Position numbers and translations under genes: made by a program. From Lunularia cruciata (Eukaryota > Streptophyta > Marchantiopsida > Lunulariales > Lunulariaceae), in assembly GCA_948567375.1 (NCBI GenBank), contig OX419759.1, positions 62,028,593 to 62,092,592 on the forward strand: 64,000 nt of DNA, written 5' to 3'. The notes under the pieces are model-generated. The model did not search any database and was not told the origin of the DNA. It saw only the letters and a program-made list of their open reading frames with translations. Within the stretch, counting starts at the first letter, position 1; each line of letters starts with the position of its first letter. Below are positions 33,212-44,900 of this stretch, one piece after another.

Positions 33212-36200
33212 CTACCTTCTATGATACATCTTCAACTTATCATGGTTAATCCTATCAAAGTGTCTTCCTCCCAACTCCTTGAGATCATAGATGTAATTGC
33301 TCCACACCTTCTCTACTATGAAAGGTCCAAAGTACTTAGGCAAAAAAAAAATTTGCACTCTCTTGAATCGATTAGAATCAAACAACATTACCCAATCACC
33401 TTCCTTGAAAGGCTCCACCTTCTTCTTGCCTAACATATTGTCATAGCTCTCTTTTTGTTTCCTTTGGGCTTGCTCCACTTGAACCATAGCAACTGCTCTT
33501 GCCTCTTCCAACTCCATGAGTTGTTCCTTCCTTGACTTCTCTATATCACCTCCTTGTGCTTTCTTCAATCTCTTATGAATGCTTTGGAAGGTAGGAAGAT
33601 AAAGTGAATAGGTAGGGTAGACTCAATACCATGTGCCAATTGAAATGGAGAATATTTGGTAGAAGTCTTCATGGTTGTCCTATACTCCCACAAAACCTCA
33701 TGAATCCTCTTGTCCCAATGATGTTTAGCCCCCTCCATTTCTACATCTTTGGCCAACATCATGCACAAGGTCTGATTGGTTCTCTCTACCAAGTCATTGG
33801 AATTTGGCTTATAGGATGTAGTTACTCTATGTGTGATAGAGAAATGTTGTAGCATGGCTATAGTGATGCTTCATGTAAACTCTACTCCTCTATCAAAAAC
33901 CAACTCCAAGGGCATCCAAAGCTAGTGATAATGGGTCCAGAAAGAAATCTACCAACTTCATCTTCATTCTTGTCCCTCAATGGTCTAGCCTCAACCCACT
34001 TGGTAAGGTAATCAGTAACTACGACAATGTACTGATTTTTCCTTGGAGTTCTATTGAGAGGACCTACAAAATCAATTCCCCACTTCTCAAAAGGTCCTAG
34101 CAATAGAATTGATCTAAGTGGTGGAGTGGATGTAGAATTTCTAGCAAAAACTTGACAAACATGACAAGTTTTGCAATAATCAAGACAATCCTTGAAAATC
34201 CATCTCCAATGGTAACGTGCATCTAGAATCTTGAAAGTAGACACCTTTCCTACAAAGTGTACTCTACATACTAAACCTTTATGAAACTCCTTTATGAGTA
34301 GGGTAGACTCTTCCTTACCCACTGCTCTTCAAAGTCAATCATTTAAGTCAATCAAAGAATATCCTCCACTATTATGTAAGGTCTAGTTCTTGCTGCAAGG
34401 GCCTTCCTCTCCCTAGCATGCTAGGGAGAGGATGGCCCTTCAGCAAGAACAAGAGGTAACTATCCACAAAATCCACAAACCTCTTGTCACAAAATCCACA
34501 ATCTTTGTACTCCATTGGAACCTCTTGAGTGATTGAGATTTTCATGATCTCCTCATCTGGGAAGGAATCATCCATTGGTTCATCTCCATCATGAACATAG
34601 GCCCTAGATAACAAATTTGCATTTGCATATTTCTTCTCTCGCCTATCCTCAATGGTGTAGTCATACTCAAACAAGAGTATCATCCACCTTCCTAGTCTCC
34701 CTTGCACATTAGGATTGTTGAAGGTGTACTTCAAAGCCTTGTGATCTGTGACAATGGTGGCTTTCTCTCCAATCAAGTAGTGTCTAGACTTCTTGGGACC
34801 AAAAGATCACTGCCTACCCTTCCCTCTTTGTGATAGAGTAGTTCTTCTCTACTGAAACCATCTGCCTACTAGCATAAGCTATTAGATGATCATGCACATC
34901 TTGGTCTATTTGACTAAGAGTGCATCCTATACCTACATTAGAAACATCAGTGTAGAGGCTTACTCCAATCAAGTTTAGCAAGAATTGGAGCTACAACAAG
35001 GGATTGCTTGAGCTCCTCAAAAGCTTTGAGAGCCTCCTTGTCTTCTTAAATTACCATGTAATCTACACCCTTCTTCATGTAGATAGTCAATGCATAAGCC
35101 TTGTTGGAAAATGAGAAGATGAATCTCCTATAGTACCCAACCATCCACAAATATTGGTGTAACTTTGTCAAGCTTGAAAGGAATGGAAGGTCTAAGATTT
35201 TCCTCACCTTCTACTACTATTCCATCCTTGGAGATGATGTGCCCCAAAAGTAGACCTTCTTCACATCCAAAAATGCACTTCTCTAAGTTGAGTGATGCAT
35301 TTGCCTCATCCAAGCATTGCAAGACCTTGATTAAGTGCTCAAAGTGCTCCTCCTTGCTCCCATAGACACAAAAGTCATCAATGAAGTCTCTCACAAATTT
35401 CCCAATGAAAGGTTCAAATACCTTGTTCATGAATTGTTGGAATGTGGCTGGAGCATTGCAAAGCGCAAAAGGCATGACCTTGAAAGAAAAAGTTCCCCAA
35501 GGTGTGGTGAATGTGGTGAGTTGTTGATGCTCTGGTGTAATCTTGATTTGGTTATATCCACTATAACCATCTCCAAAATTGTACTTCTCATGACTTGCAA
35601 CCTCCTCCAAGATCTCATGAATGAATGGTAATGGGTAGTAGTCCTTCTTGGTAACAGCATTGATCTTCTTGTAATCCACACATACTCAAAGTTTACCATT
35701 CTTTTTCTTCACAATCACAATTGGAGATACCTATTTTGAATTCTCCACCTCAAAGATAAATGCAGTCTTCTTGAGCTTATCAATCTCCTCCTTCACAACC
35801 AAAGATATTAGTGGGCTAATGCAACGTTGCTTTTGGCAGATTGGTCTTGCATGTGACTCTACCTCTATCTTATGCTCCTCTAAGGTGACTTCCTTCAAAT
35901 CCTTGTAACTGAAAGCAAACACATGGATGGACTTGCAGAAAATCTACTCAAATCTCGCCTTCTCCTCCTTAGTAACATTTGGGCCATACTTGAGGGTAGC
36001 TAACCTTCTCTCTACCTCCTCAAATGTCAATGGTGATTTATTTGGGTCCTTCAAAACCTTTGGCTTAGGTGCAAAATCCAGAACACACAAGGAATACACA
36101 CTTGAATCCAATTCAGATTCATCCTCCTTTGTGGAAGTCTCCTCCTCCATGCTTGTGTCCACACCTGCAGTTCCTTTTTTAGAATCTGATTCCCAATAAT

Positions 36201-38069
36201 CAGAAGATGGTGTATCTGAATGTGAAGTGTTGGTGGTGTTAGTCACAAGAACTATGACGCTCTGTTTGGATTATCAAATCCTCAAGTACCCTTTGTATCA
36301 TCGATCAGTTGTGCATGCTGCTCTCAACCATGGTCTCCCAAGAAGTAAGTCATAGCTTGAATCCTTCAAGACTTGGACAGTCATGAGATTTTGAATTCAC
36401 ATAACTGAAACTACCACTTTATCCATCACCTCTATTAGTCTAACTTGTTGCTTGTTTGCCATGCTCACCACAAATGTTGAAGGTCTTGAGGGTATCATAG
36501 CCAACTTCTTCATCAACCTTTCTGACATGGCATTCACTATTGATCCTCCATCAACCAATGCATCCTTGATGTTGTGACCATTTACTCTCACATCAATCTT
36601 GGAGGCATATTCACAAGTCTTCCATGGTGCTGGTTTGACATCCACCACCCCCATTGATATTGGAACTTTTACCTTCTTCTTCCTCTTGCTCTTTGTAGAA
36701 CTCAAACCACCTCTAAGCTCCTTTCTCAAAGTAGGATTAAAAGTAATCAATTGGCCCACTATGATGTTATCCTTGTGACTACCAACATCCTCCAAGACAT
36801 TATAGTTCCATTGTTGCTTTGAGATCAAGAAGTCCTCCATCCCCAACTTCTTCCTTGGAATCTTTGTTGTTGATGGTGTTGAAGTGCTTGTACGAGTGCT
36901 CCTAGTAGGCATAGGAGTATCTTGGCTAGGAATAAATCCTTGAGAAGAGTGCACATCCTTTGCAAAATGAACTTTCTTCTTCTCTTGTGCCAAAAGCTCC
37001 AAATTAAGACTCTTGGAGTTTGAGTACTCTCCCTTCTCATACTTGATCTCAACCACATCTATAGATGATATCTCCTTACCTTTGTTTGGATTAGGAGCCA
37101 CTTGGGTTTCACTACCTCCCTCTTTCTCTCTATTGGCTCCCTCATAACCCCTTCCTCCATGGTAAGTGGAATTTGGGCAATTCCTTTGGATATGGCTTCT
37201 TCCTCCATAACCAAAACAATTTCTCTCATTGAAATTGTTGGTTGGTTGGTTGGTTGGCCTCCTCTATATGGATAACTTTTGTAACTCCTAGGCCCTCTCC
37301 CTACATTCTGATCCACCTCTCTCTTCTTCCATAGTTGCACCACATTGATCTTGAGATCTACAAGTTGTTCTGTGATGGTTTGAAGCGGATCCTTTGGTGG
37401 AGGTGCAAGAACTGGAGCAACTACTACTTGTGGCGCAACCCTTGTCACCAAAGTATCAGAAGTTCCACCAGACTTGTAACCTTAAAGAGGATGCACAACC
37501 TCCTTCACCACCAAATTACTCTCATCTCCTTCCAAACTCTCCTCCATACGAATTGCAATCTTGATAGCTTCAACCTTGGAAGAAGGTATCTAATATCTCA
37601 CCTTACTTCTAATTTGTGGTCTCAATCCTCCCACAAAATTCTTGGTGAGCATGGCCCCTATGCCAATCATAGTAGTGTCCCAATCATCCCTACCCTTCCT
37701 CAACACTATGCAAAATCTGGACTCTAACTTTTCCACTCTTTCCACATAGACTCTCACTTTCTCTCCATCTCCTTGTTTGAGAAAGGTAATCTCACTCATC
37801 AATCTCTCATAACTCTCATCTAGAAGAAAGTTCTTAATGAGTGCTGAAGTCAAACTCTCCCAAGACTCTTCTTCCTTATCTCTCCTCTCTCTCTTTTGGT
37901 ATTCTGACTCCTACTATGTAAGTGTTGCATCCTCAATGAAATCTGGTAATAATAAGTCCCACTCTTTCTTCCTCCTCTCATTGTTTCTTATGCAAGCTCT
38001 TTTGAAGTCTCTCACAAAGGCCTCCACATCTTCTCCATCCTTGCCAAAGAAAACCAGAAGTTTTCCCAT
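33212..38069 (-). pseudogene. E4 gag-pol, heavily decayed
   Basis: Gag start at 38,069 (minus). Fragments in order: gag (37,853-37,590), gag C-terminus (37,451-37,059), protease (ALVDGGS, in 37,101-36,397), linker (36,246-35,944), RT (35,922-35,731 and 35,679-35,128, active site FIDDFCVYG kept), RNase H (34,776-34,372), integrase (34,322-33,882, 33,855-33,565) and C-terminal domain (33,568-33,212). More than eight frameshifts or stops. The RNase H/integrase link contains an inverted duplication (34,386-34,450). Confidence 0.88.
34386..34450. repeat. Near-perfect 65-nt palindrome inside E4 pol
   Basis: Arms of about 32 nt. The centre CTCTCCCTAGCATGCTAGGG is perfectly self-complementary, and the outer parts (GTTCTTGCTG versus CAGCAAGAAC) also pair. 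Other family A copies have only the left arm, so the right arm arose in this copy as a fold-back duplication. Confidence 0.88.
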
Positions 38070-38295
38070 CTTAACCCCTCACTATCTTTCTTTTCTCTCA
38101 ATTTTTGTTCTTTTCTCTCACTCTATAACTAATAGAGTATATACATGACTAACACCATCTGAGAATAATCCACCCTAAGGAACACAAAAGGTTCAGATTA
38201 CTTCAAGATTCCTATAGCAATATCAAATCCTAGAGTGCATATTAATCAAACTCTCATGGATAGTTTATCCATAAGTTGAAAGATTATCTCCATCA

Positions 38296-38775
38296 CTAAT
38301 CTTGAGAACTAGCTGATGAAGGTGGTAGTATTTTTGTAGTTGTACTAAGACTCTCTCCAAGATCTTTCACCAAAGTTTCCAAAAGTGCTTTTACTCCACT
38401 ACAGTCATGTCCTTTTGGAAGTCCTTCCACTCCACAAACCTCACACAACTCCTTGGTCTTAGATCTTTTCCTTCCTAATCTTGGTGAAGAAGGTCCAACA
38501 TGCAAACCCAAGTCAAATAAGCCTCTCTTTTCTCTCAATCTCAAAAGTCAATAGAGACAAACTTGCCTTTTGTCTCTTCTCTCCACAAAAAAGCACTTAG
38601 ACTCACTCTTTCCTCCAAGTGGTGTAGGTTTTTGGATCGTCTCAACACTCTCTTCAAATTCTATTCTAAACTCTTTTCTCCTCAAATCCACCCCTACAAT
38701 CACCTCAAACACTTGGAGAACCTTGGGGAACCTTGGGTAGCCTCAATTTCCACTCTTGATGACCCTCCATGTTCC
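38296..38775 (-). pseudogene. E4 pre-gag zinc-knuckle ORF, broken
   Basis: The C-terminal half is open (38,544-38,296, with CEVCGVEGLPKGHDC). The knuckle region (about 38,560-38,600) has lost its frame and cysteines. Homologous to 41,261-41,734. Confidence 0.7.
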
Positions 38776-39480
38776 CAAGATGAGTCTAAACACTCAAATA
38801 TGCTTTTTGTTGCTCTCCTACTCCTCATGCATGAAATCTAAACTCTATAGAATTGACCTTTCCTCACAATGTAAGTCAAATCTCGCAACTTGTATGTCAC
38901 ATTCTTTTGAAATTTTACACACTTGATCACAACTCTAGGGCATTCTCCCTGCAAAATTTCCAATCTTTTCATCAAGCTGTTTGGCCTAGGCACCTTTCTA
39001 TTCAACACATATTTCAGATTTGGTTTGAAAACCACCCTCCTCACTTTAAAAACTTATAACTCTCTGCTCAATAATGATCTCTATCTAATTTTTGTGTCAA
39101 AAGGTAGAATACAGTACACTGAATTTTCTTGGAAAGATTTACCAAAATCCACTCAAAATTGAAGAAATGGCAAACTCTATTCAATTTTCCAGAGAGCATG
39201 CAGTTACAAGAGCAATTTATCCTATCAACTTTCAAAAATTCTAGCCTAGTGAGCATAGCACCATAGCAACTCTCAAAATAATTTCAAGTGTGCTAACTAG
39301 AAAATAACCTAAGCTATCATGTGTAAAAATTTCAAGTCCAGATCCCAAACTCAAGATTTTACCTAAAATCACCTTAATCCCCAAAATCTGCAATCCACCT
39401 CATACAATCTCTCCCTATCTTCTCAAGTGTACAAGATTTACAAAATCACCTCAAAGACATCATAATGAACTACAAGGTAT

Positions 39481-39721
39481 ACTCCAATACTCAAGATATT
39501 GTTCACTAGAGAACTCAATGAGAGAGAGCTAGTTGCAAATGAAAGGATGATGAGTACTTCCTCACTCCTTGTTCTATACTTGTGAAAAAGTTATGCACCA
39601 AAGATACTAATTATTGGAGTACCTCAAGTTACTAGGCTAAAAGTCAAGTAAAGTCAAAAAGTATTAAGGAATATCCATCCACATGGGCATATTCTACTAA
39701 GCATATGATCTTATCTTGACC
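39481..39721 (-). repeat. E4 5' LTR, inner part, left of E3
   Basis: Reverse complement of an internal segment of the family A LTR. It starts abruptly after a deletion (ACAAGGTATACTCCAATACTC) and ends TTGACC where E3 inserted. The matching outer part is 47,524-47,862. Confidence 0.88.
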
Positions 39722-40400
39722 TGTAACACCCATTTGTGCATGTGTGTGGTATTGTGATATTTAGCTTGGTATTACAAGTACTTAAGAGATATTATTTATA
39801 TAGAGATAAAGGATGGTTCTATATTAGTCATGGTTAGCTAAAGTTAGTCATAGCTAAGATAGATGGGACCTTACTTTAGAGGAAGTAGAAAAGATGAGCA
39901 CCACTATTTTGGATTTTAGTGTGTTGACTTGGTATTATTCCTAGGTGTTTGGCTTTGGGGAAAGAGTTGAGAACTCTTGGGCCCGCAAGCCTTTTTGTTT
40001 TGGATTCTTCTTTAGTCCAAGGATAGCCCATGTGAAGGAATCCTTGCTTTAGTGGTTGGGTCAAGATAAGGGGAATATGCCCATGTGAATGGATATTCCT
40101 TTCTACTTTTTGACTTTACTTGACTTTTAGTCTAGTAACTTGAGTTACTACGGTAATTAGTAACTTTGGTACGTAACTATTTCACAAGTATATAAACAAG
40201 GGGTGAGGAGGTACTCATCATCCTTTCATTTGCAACTATCTCTCTCTCATTGATTTCTCTAGTGAGCAATGTCTTGAGTCTTGGAGTGTTAGCCTTGGAG
40301 GAGTATGATGGAGTTGGGGTTCCTTGCCTTCTTAGTCCATGGTGCGCTACCATAATAGCCATCAGAGGTTCATCCTGAGTGAGAGACAGGCCGGCTCACA
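39722..40400 (+). repeat. E3 5' LTR
   Basis: TGTAACACCC...GGCTCACA, 679 bp, about 12 bp shorter than the LTR of the 7,100 copy because of a deletion in the stretch after GGGTCAAGATAAG. The TATA-like site TATATAAAC is at about 40,189-40,197, followed by a CT-rich stretch TATCTCTCTCTC that may surround the transcription start. Confidence 0.95.
40189..40197 (+). promoter_or_regulatory. TATA box of family A LTR
   Basis: TATATAAAC is preserved in the LTRs of E1, E2, E3 and the solo LTR (E5 reads TATATAAAA in the sense strand). It lies about 200 bp before the LTR end, a normal U3/R position. Confidence 0.55.
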
Positions 40401-40404
40401 TTTT

Positions 40405-40422
40405 TGGTTCCGTTGCCGGGAC
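40405..40422 (+). other. E3 primer-binding site, complementary to tRNA-Glu 3' end
   Basis: TGGTTCCGTTGCCGGGAC. Its complement GTCCCGGCAACGGAACCA has the CCA end, an A discriminator and the CAACGGA acceptor strand expected of plant tRNA-Glu (5' end TCCGTTG). Four T residues separate it from the LTR. Identification is from remembered tRNA-Glu acceptor-stem sequence and should be aligned to confirm. Confidence 0.75.
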
Positions 40423-40442
40423 CTCTCTAGAAGGCAAGATAA

Positions 40443-40612
40443 TGTTCCGCGTCCAATTCTACATTAGGCAGAAGGAGGCTATGAGAGCTCACTTGGAGAG
40501 AACATTAGGAGAGGAGAGGGCTGAACTTATGTTAGAGAACCAAGATCCATTTGTATACCCTGTAGTTCATTATGATGTCTTTGAGGTGATTTTGTACATC
40601 TTGTACACATGA
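40443..40612 (+). other. Short leader ORF in E3 (about 56 codons)
   Basis: Starts ATGTTCCGCGT just after the primer site. It is open to TGA at 40,610 and also open in E1 (about 641-808) and E2 (about 16,837-16,668). It contains LGEERAELMLENQDPF. It could be a conserved upstream ORF or just slowly decaying leader; no domain is recognised. Confidence 0.35.
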
Positions 40613-41260
40613 GAGGAATTGGAGAGATTGTGTGAGGTGGATTGCAGATTTTGGGGATTAAGGTGATTTTGGGCAAAATCTCAAGTTTGAGATCTGGACT
40701 TGAGATTTCTACACATGATAGCTTGGGTTATCTTTCAGTTAGCACACTTGAAATTATTGAGAGAGCTTCTATGCGCACTGGGCTAGAATTTTTGAAAGTT
40801 GATAGGGTAAAGTGCTCCCGCAACTGCATGCTCTCTGGAAAATTGTACAGAGTCTGCCATTTCTTCAATGTTTAGTGAATTGTCCTGAAAATTTCCAAGA
40901 AAATTCAGTGCATTGTATCCTACCTGGTGCCACAAAAATTAGAGAGAGATCATTTTTGCGCAATGCGTTATGAGTTTTTGAAGTGAGGGGGGTGGTTTTC
41001 AGACCAAATCTGAAATATGGGTGCTGAATAGAAAGGTGTCTAGGCCAAATGGCTCGATGAAAAGATCTAAAATTTTGCAGGGAGGGACGCCCTAGAGTTG
41101 TGATCAAGTGTGGAAAATTTCAGAGGACTGTGACATATTAGTTGGGAGATTTGAGTGACATTGTGAGGAAGGGTCAATTCTGCAGAGTGGAGATCTCATG
41201 CATGAGAAGTTTGAGATCAACAAAAAGCATGTTTGAGTGTTTAGATTCATCTTGGGGAAC

Positions 41261-41734
41261 ATGGAGAGTCATCAAGAGTGGAAATTGAGATTATGCAAGG
41301 TTCCCCAAGGGTTTGAGGTGATTGTAGGGGTGGATTTGAGGAAAAGAGAGTTTACAATAGAATTTGAAGAGAGTGTTGAGAGGATCCAAAAACCTACACC
41401 ACTTGGAGGAAAGAGTGAGTCTAAGTGCTTTCTATGTGGAGAGAAGGGACATAAGGCAAGTTCATGTCCATTGACCTTTGAGAGCAAGAGATTGAGGGAA
41501 AGGAGAGGCTTACTTGACTTGGGTTTGCATGTTGGACCTTCTTCACCAAGATTGGGAGGGAGAAGATCTAAGACCAAGGAGTTGTGTGAGGTTTGTGGAG
41601 TTGAAGGACTTCCAAAAGGACATGACTGTAGTGGAGTAAAAGCACTTTTGGAAACTTTGGTGAAGGATCTTGGAGAGAGTCTTAGTACAGCTACAGAAAT
41701 ACTACCACCTTCATCAGCTAGTTCTCAAGATTAG
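41261..41734 (+). CDS. E3 pre-gag zinc-knuckle ORF (157 aa)
   Basis: The ATG at 41,261 (MESHQEWKLRLC) is preferred because in-frame codons upstream are not ATG and E2 starts at the same residue. It has a basic/acidic N-terminal region, a CX2CX4HX4C knuckle CFLCGEKGHKASSC (about residues 62-75), an Arg-rich stretch, a second Cys/His cluster CEVCGVEGLPKGHDC (about residues 106-120) and a Leu/Ser tail. The same length is intact in E2 and homologous in E1, E4 and E5. It lies about 240 bp before gag and in a different frame register, so it needs its own translation start or a separate mRNA. Function unknown. Confidence 0.72.
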   Translation: MESHQEWKLRLCKVPQGFEVIVGVDLRKREFTIEFEESVERIQKPTPLGGKSESKCFLCGEKGHKASSCPLTFESKRLRERRGLLDLGLHVGPSSPRLGGRRSKTKELCEVCGVEGLPKGHDCSGVKALLETLVKDLGESLSTATEILPPSSASSQD

Positions 41735-41969
41735 TGATGGAGATAATCTTTCAACTTATGGATAAACTATCCATGAGAGTTAGATTAATATGCACTCTAG
41801 GATTTGATGTTGCTATAGAAATCTTGGAGCAACCTGAACCTTTTGTGTTCCCTAGAGTGGATTATTCTCAAATGGTGTTAGTCATGTATATACTCTATTA
41901 GTAATAGAGTGAGAGAAAAGAAAAGAGAAAAAAAAAATTAAGAGAAAAGAAAGATAGTGAGGGGTTAAG

Positions 41970-44900
41970 ATGGGGAAACTTCCGGTTTTCTTTGGCAAGG
42001 ATGGAGAAGATGTGGAGGCCTTTGTGAGAGACTTCAAGAGAGCTTGCATAGGAAACAATGAGAGGAGGAAGAATGAGTGGGCCTCATTATTACCAGATTT
42101 CTTTGAGGATGCAGCACTTACATGGTATGAGTCAGAATACCAAAAGAGAGAGAGGAGAGAGGGGGAAGAGGAGTCTTGGGAGACTTTGACTTCAGCACTC
42201 ATTGAGAACTTTCTTCCTGATGAGAGTTATGAGAGATTGATGAGTGAGGTTCCATTTCTCAAGCAAGGAGATGGAGAGAAAGTGAGGGTCTATGTGGAAA
42301 GAGTGGAAAAGTTGGAGTCCAGATTTCGCATAGTGTTGAGGAAGGGTGGGGATGATGTGGAGACTACAATGATTGGCATAGGGGCCATGCTCACCAAGAA
42401 TTTTGTGGGAGGATTGAGACCACAAATTAGAAGCAAGGTGAGATATGAGAAACCTTCTTCCAAGGTTGAAGCTATCAAGATCGCAATTCGTATGGAGGAG
42501 AGTTTGGAAGGGGATGAGAGTGATTTGGTGGTGAAGGAGGTTGTGCATCCTCCTCAAGGCTACAAGTATGGTGGAACTTCTGATACTTTGGTGACAAGGG
42601 TTGCACCACAAGTAGTAGTTGCTCCAATTCTTGCACCTCCACCAAAAGATCCACTCCAAACCATCACAGAACAACTTGCGGATCTCAAGATCAATGTGGT
42701 GCAACTATGGGAGAAGAGAGAGGTGGATCAGAATGTAGGGAGAGGACCTAGGAGTTATGGAAACTATCCATATAGAGGAGGCCAACCAGCCAACAATTTC
42801 AATGATAGAAATTAATTTGGTTGTGGAGGAAGAGGCCATATCCAAAGGAATTGCCCAAATTCCACTTACCATGGAGGAAGGGGTTATGAGGGAGCCAATA
42901 GAGGGAAAGAGGGAGGTAGTGAAACCCAAGTGGCTCCTAATCCCAACAAAGGTAAGGGGATAGCATCCATAGATGTGGTTGAGAGCAAGTATGAGAAGGG
43001 AGAGTGCTCAAACTCCAAGGGTCTTAATTTGGAGCTTTTGGCACAAGAGAAGAAGAGAGCTCGTTTTGCAGAGGATGTTCACTCTTCTCAAGGATTTACT
43101 TCAAGAAAGGATACTCCTATGTCTACTAGGAGCACTCGCACCTCAACACCATCAACAACAAAGACTCCAAGGAAGAAGTTGGGGATGGAGGACTTCTTGA
43201 TCTCAAAGCAACAATGGAACTACAATGTGTTGGAGGATGTTGGTAGTCACAAGGCTAACATCACAGTGGGCCAATTAATTGCTTTGAACCCTACCTTGAG
43301 AAAGGAGCTTAGAGGTGGTTTGAGTTCTACAAGGAGCAAAAAGAAGAAGAAGGCAAAAGTTCCAGTATCAATGGGGGTGGTGGATGCCAAGCCAGCACCA
43401 TGGGAGGCTTGTGAATATGCCTCCAAGATTGATGTGAGAGTGAATGGTCACAACATCAAGGATGCATTGGTTGATGGAGGATCAGTAGTGAATGCCATGT
43501 CAGAAAGGTTGATGAAGAAGTTGGGTATGATACCCTCAAGACCTTCAACATTTGTGGTGAGCATGGCAAACAAGCAACAAGTTCGACCAGTAGGGGTGAT
43601 GGATAAGGTGGTAGTTTCAGTTATGGGAGTTCAAAATCTCATGACTTTCCAAGTCTTGAAGGATTCAAGCTATGACTTACTTCTTGGGAGGCCATGGTTG
43701 AGAGCAGCACGCACAACTGATCGATGGCACAAAGGGTACTTGAGGATTGGGCCATCAAACCATAGAGTCACTGTTCCTGTGACTAACACCACCAACACTT
43801 CACATTCAGATACCCCATCTTCTAATTATTGGGAATCAGATTCTGAAGAAGGAGCTTCAGGTGTGGACATAAGCATGGAAGAGGAGACTTCCACGGAGGA
43901 AGATGAATCTGAATCTGATTCAGATGTGTATCCCTTGTGTGCTATGGATTTTGCACCTAAGCCAGAGGTTTTGAAGGACCCAGATAAATCACCATTGACA
44001 CTTGAGGAGGTAGAGAGAAGGTTATCTACCCTCAAGTATGGCCCAAATGTTACCAAGGAGGAGAAGGTAAGATTTGAGGAGATTTTCCGCAAGTTCATCC
44101 ATGTGTTTGCTTTTAGTTACAAGGATTTGAAGGAAGTCACCTTGGAGGAGCACAAGATAGAGGTGGAGTCACATGCAAGACCAATCCGCCAAAAGCAACG
44201 TCGCATTAGCCCACCAATATCTTTGGTTGTGAAGGAGGAGATTGATAAGCTCAAGGAGGCTGGATTTATCTTTGAGGTGGAGAATTCAGAATGGGTGTCT
44301 CCAATTGTCATTGTGAAGAAAAAGAATGGCAAGCTTCGGGTATGTGTGGATTACAAGAAGCTTAATGCTGTTACCAAGAAGGACTACTACCCATTGCCAT
44401 TCATTGATGAGATCTTGGAGGAGGTTGCAGGTCATGAGAGGTACAGTTTTGGAGATGGTTATAGTGGATATAACCAAATAAAGATTGCACCAGAGCATCA
44501 ACAACTCACCACATTCACCACACCTTGGGGAACTTACGCTTTCAAGGTCATGCCTTTTGGGCTTTGCAATGCTCCAGCCACATTCCAACGGTTCATGAAC
44601 AAGGTATTTGAACCTTTCATTGGGAAATTTGTGAGAGATTTCATTGATGACTTTTGTGTCTATGGGAGCAAGGAGGAGCACTTTGAGCACCTAATCAAAG
44701 TCTTGCAACGCTTGGATGAGGCAAATGCATCACTCAACCCAGAGAAGTGCATTTTTGGATGTGAAGAAGGTCTACTTTTGGGGCACATCATCTCCAAGGA
44801 TGGAATAGCAGTTGATCCTGAGAAGGTGAGGAAAATCTCAGACCTTCCATTCCCTTCAAGCTTGACAAAGTTACGCCAATTCTTGGGAATGGTTGGGTAC

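Noticed and set aside
42192-42704. 170-codon minus-strand frame opposite E3 gag
   Set aside because: Antisense shadow of gag. The E2 and E4 gag copies show it too, and it has no domain of its own.
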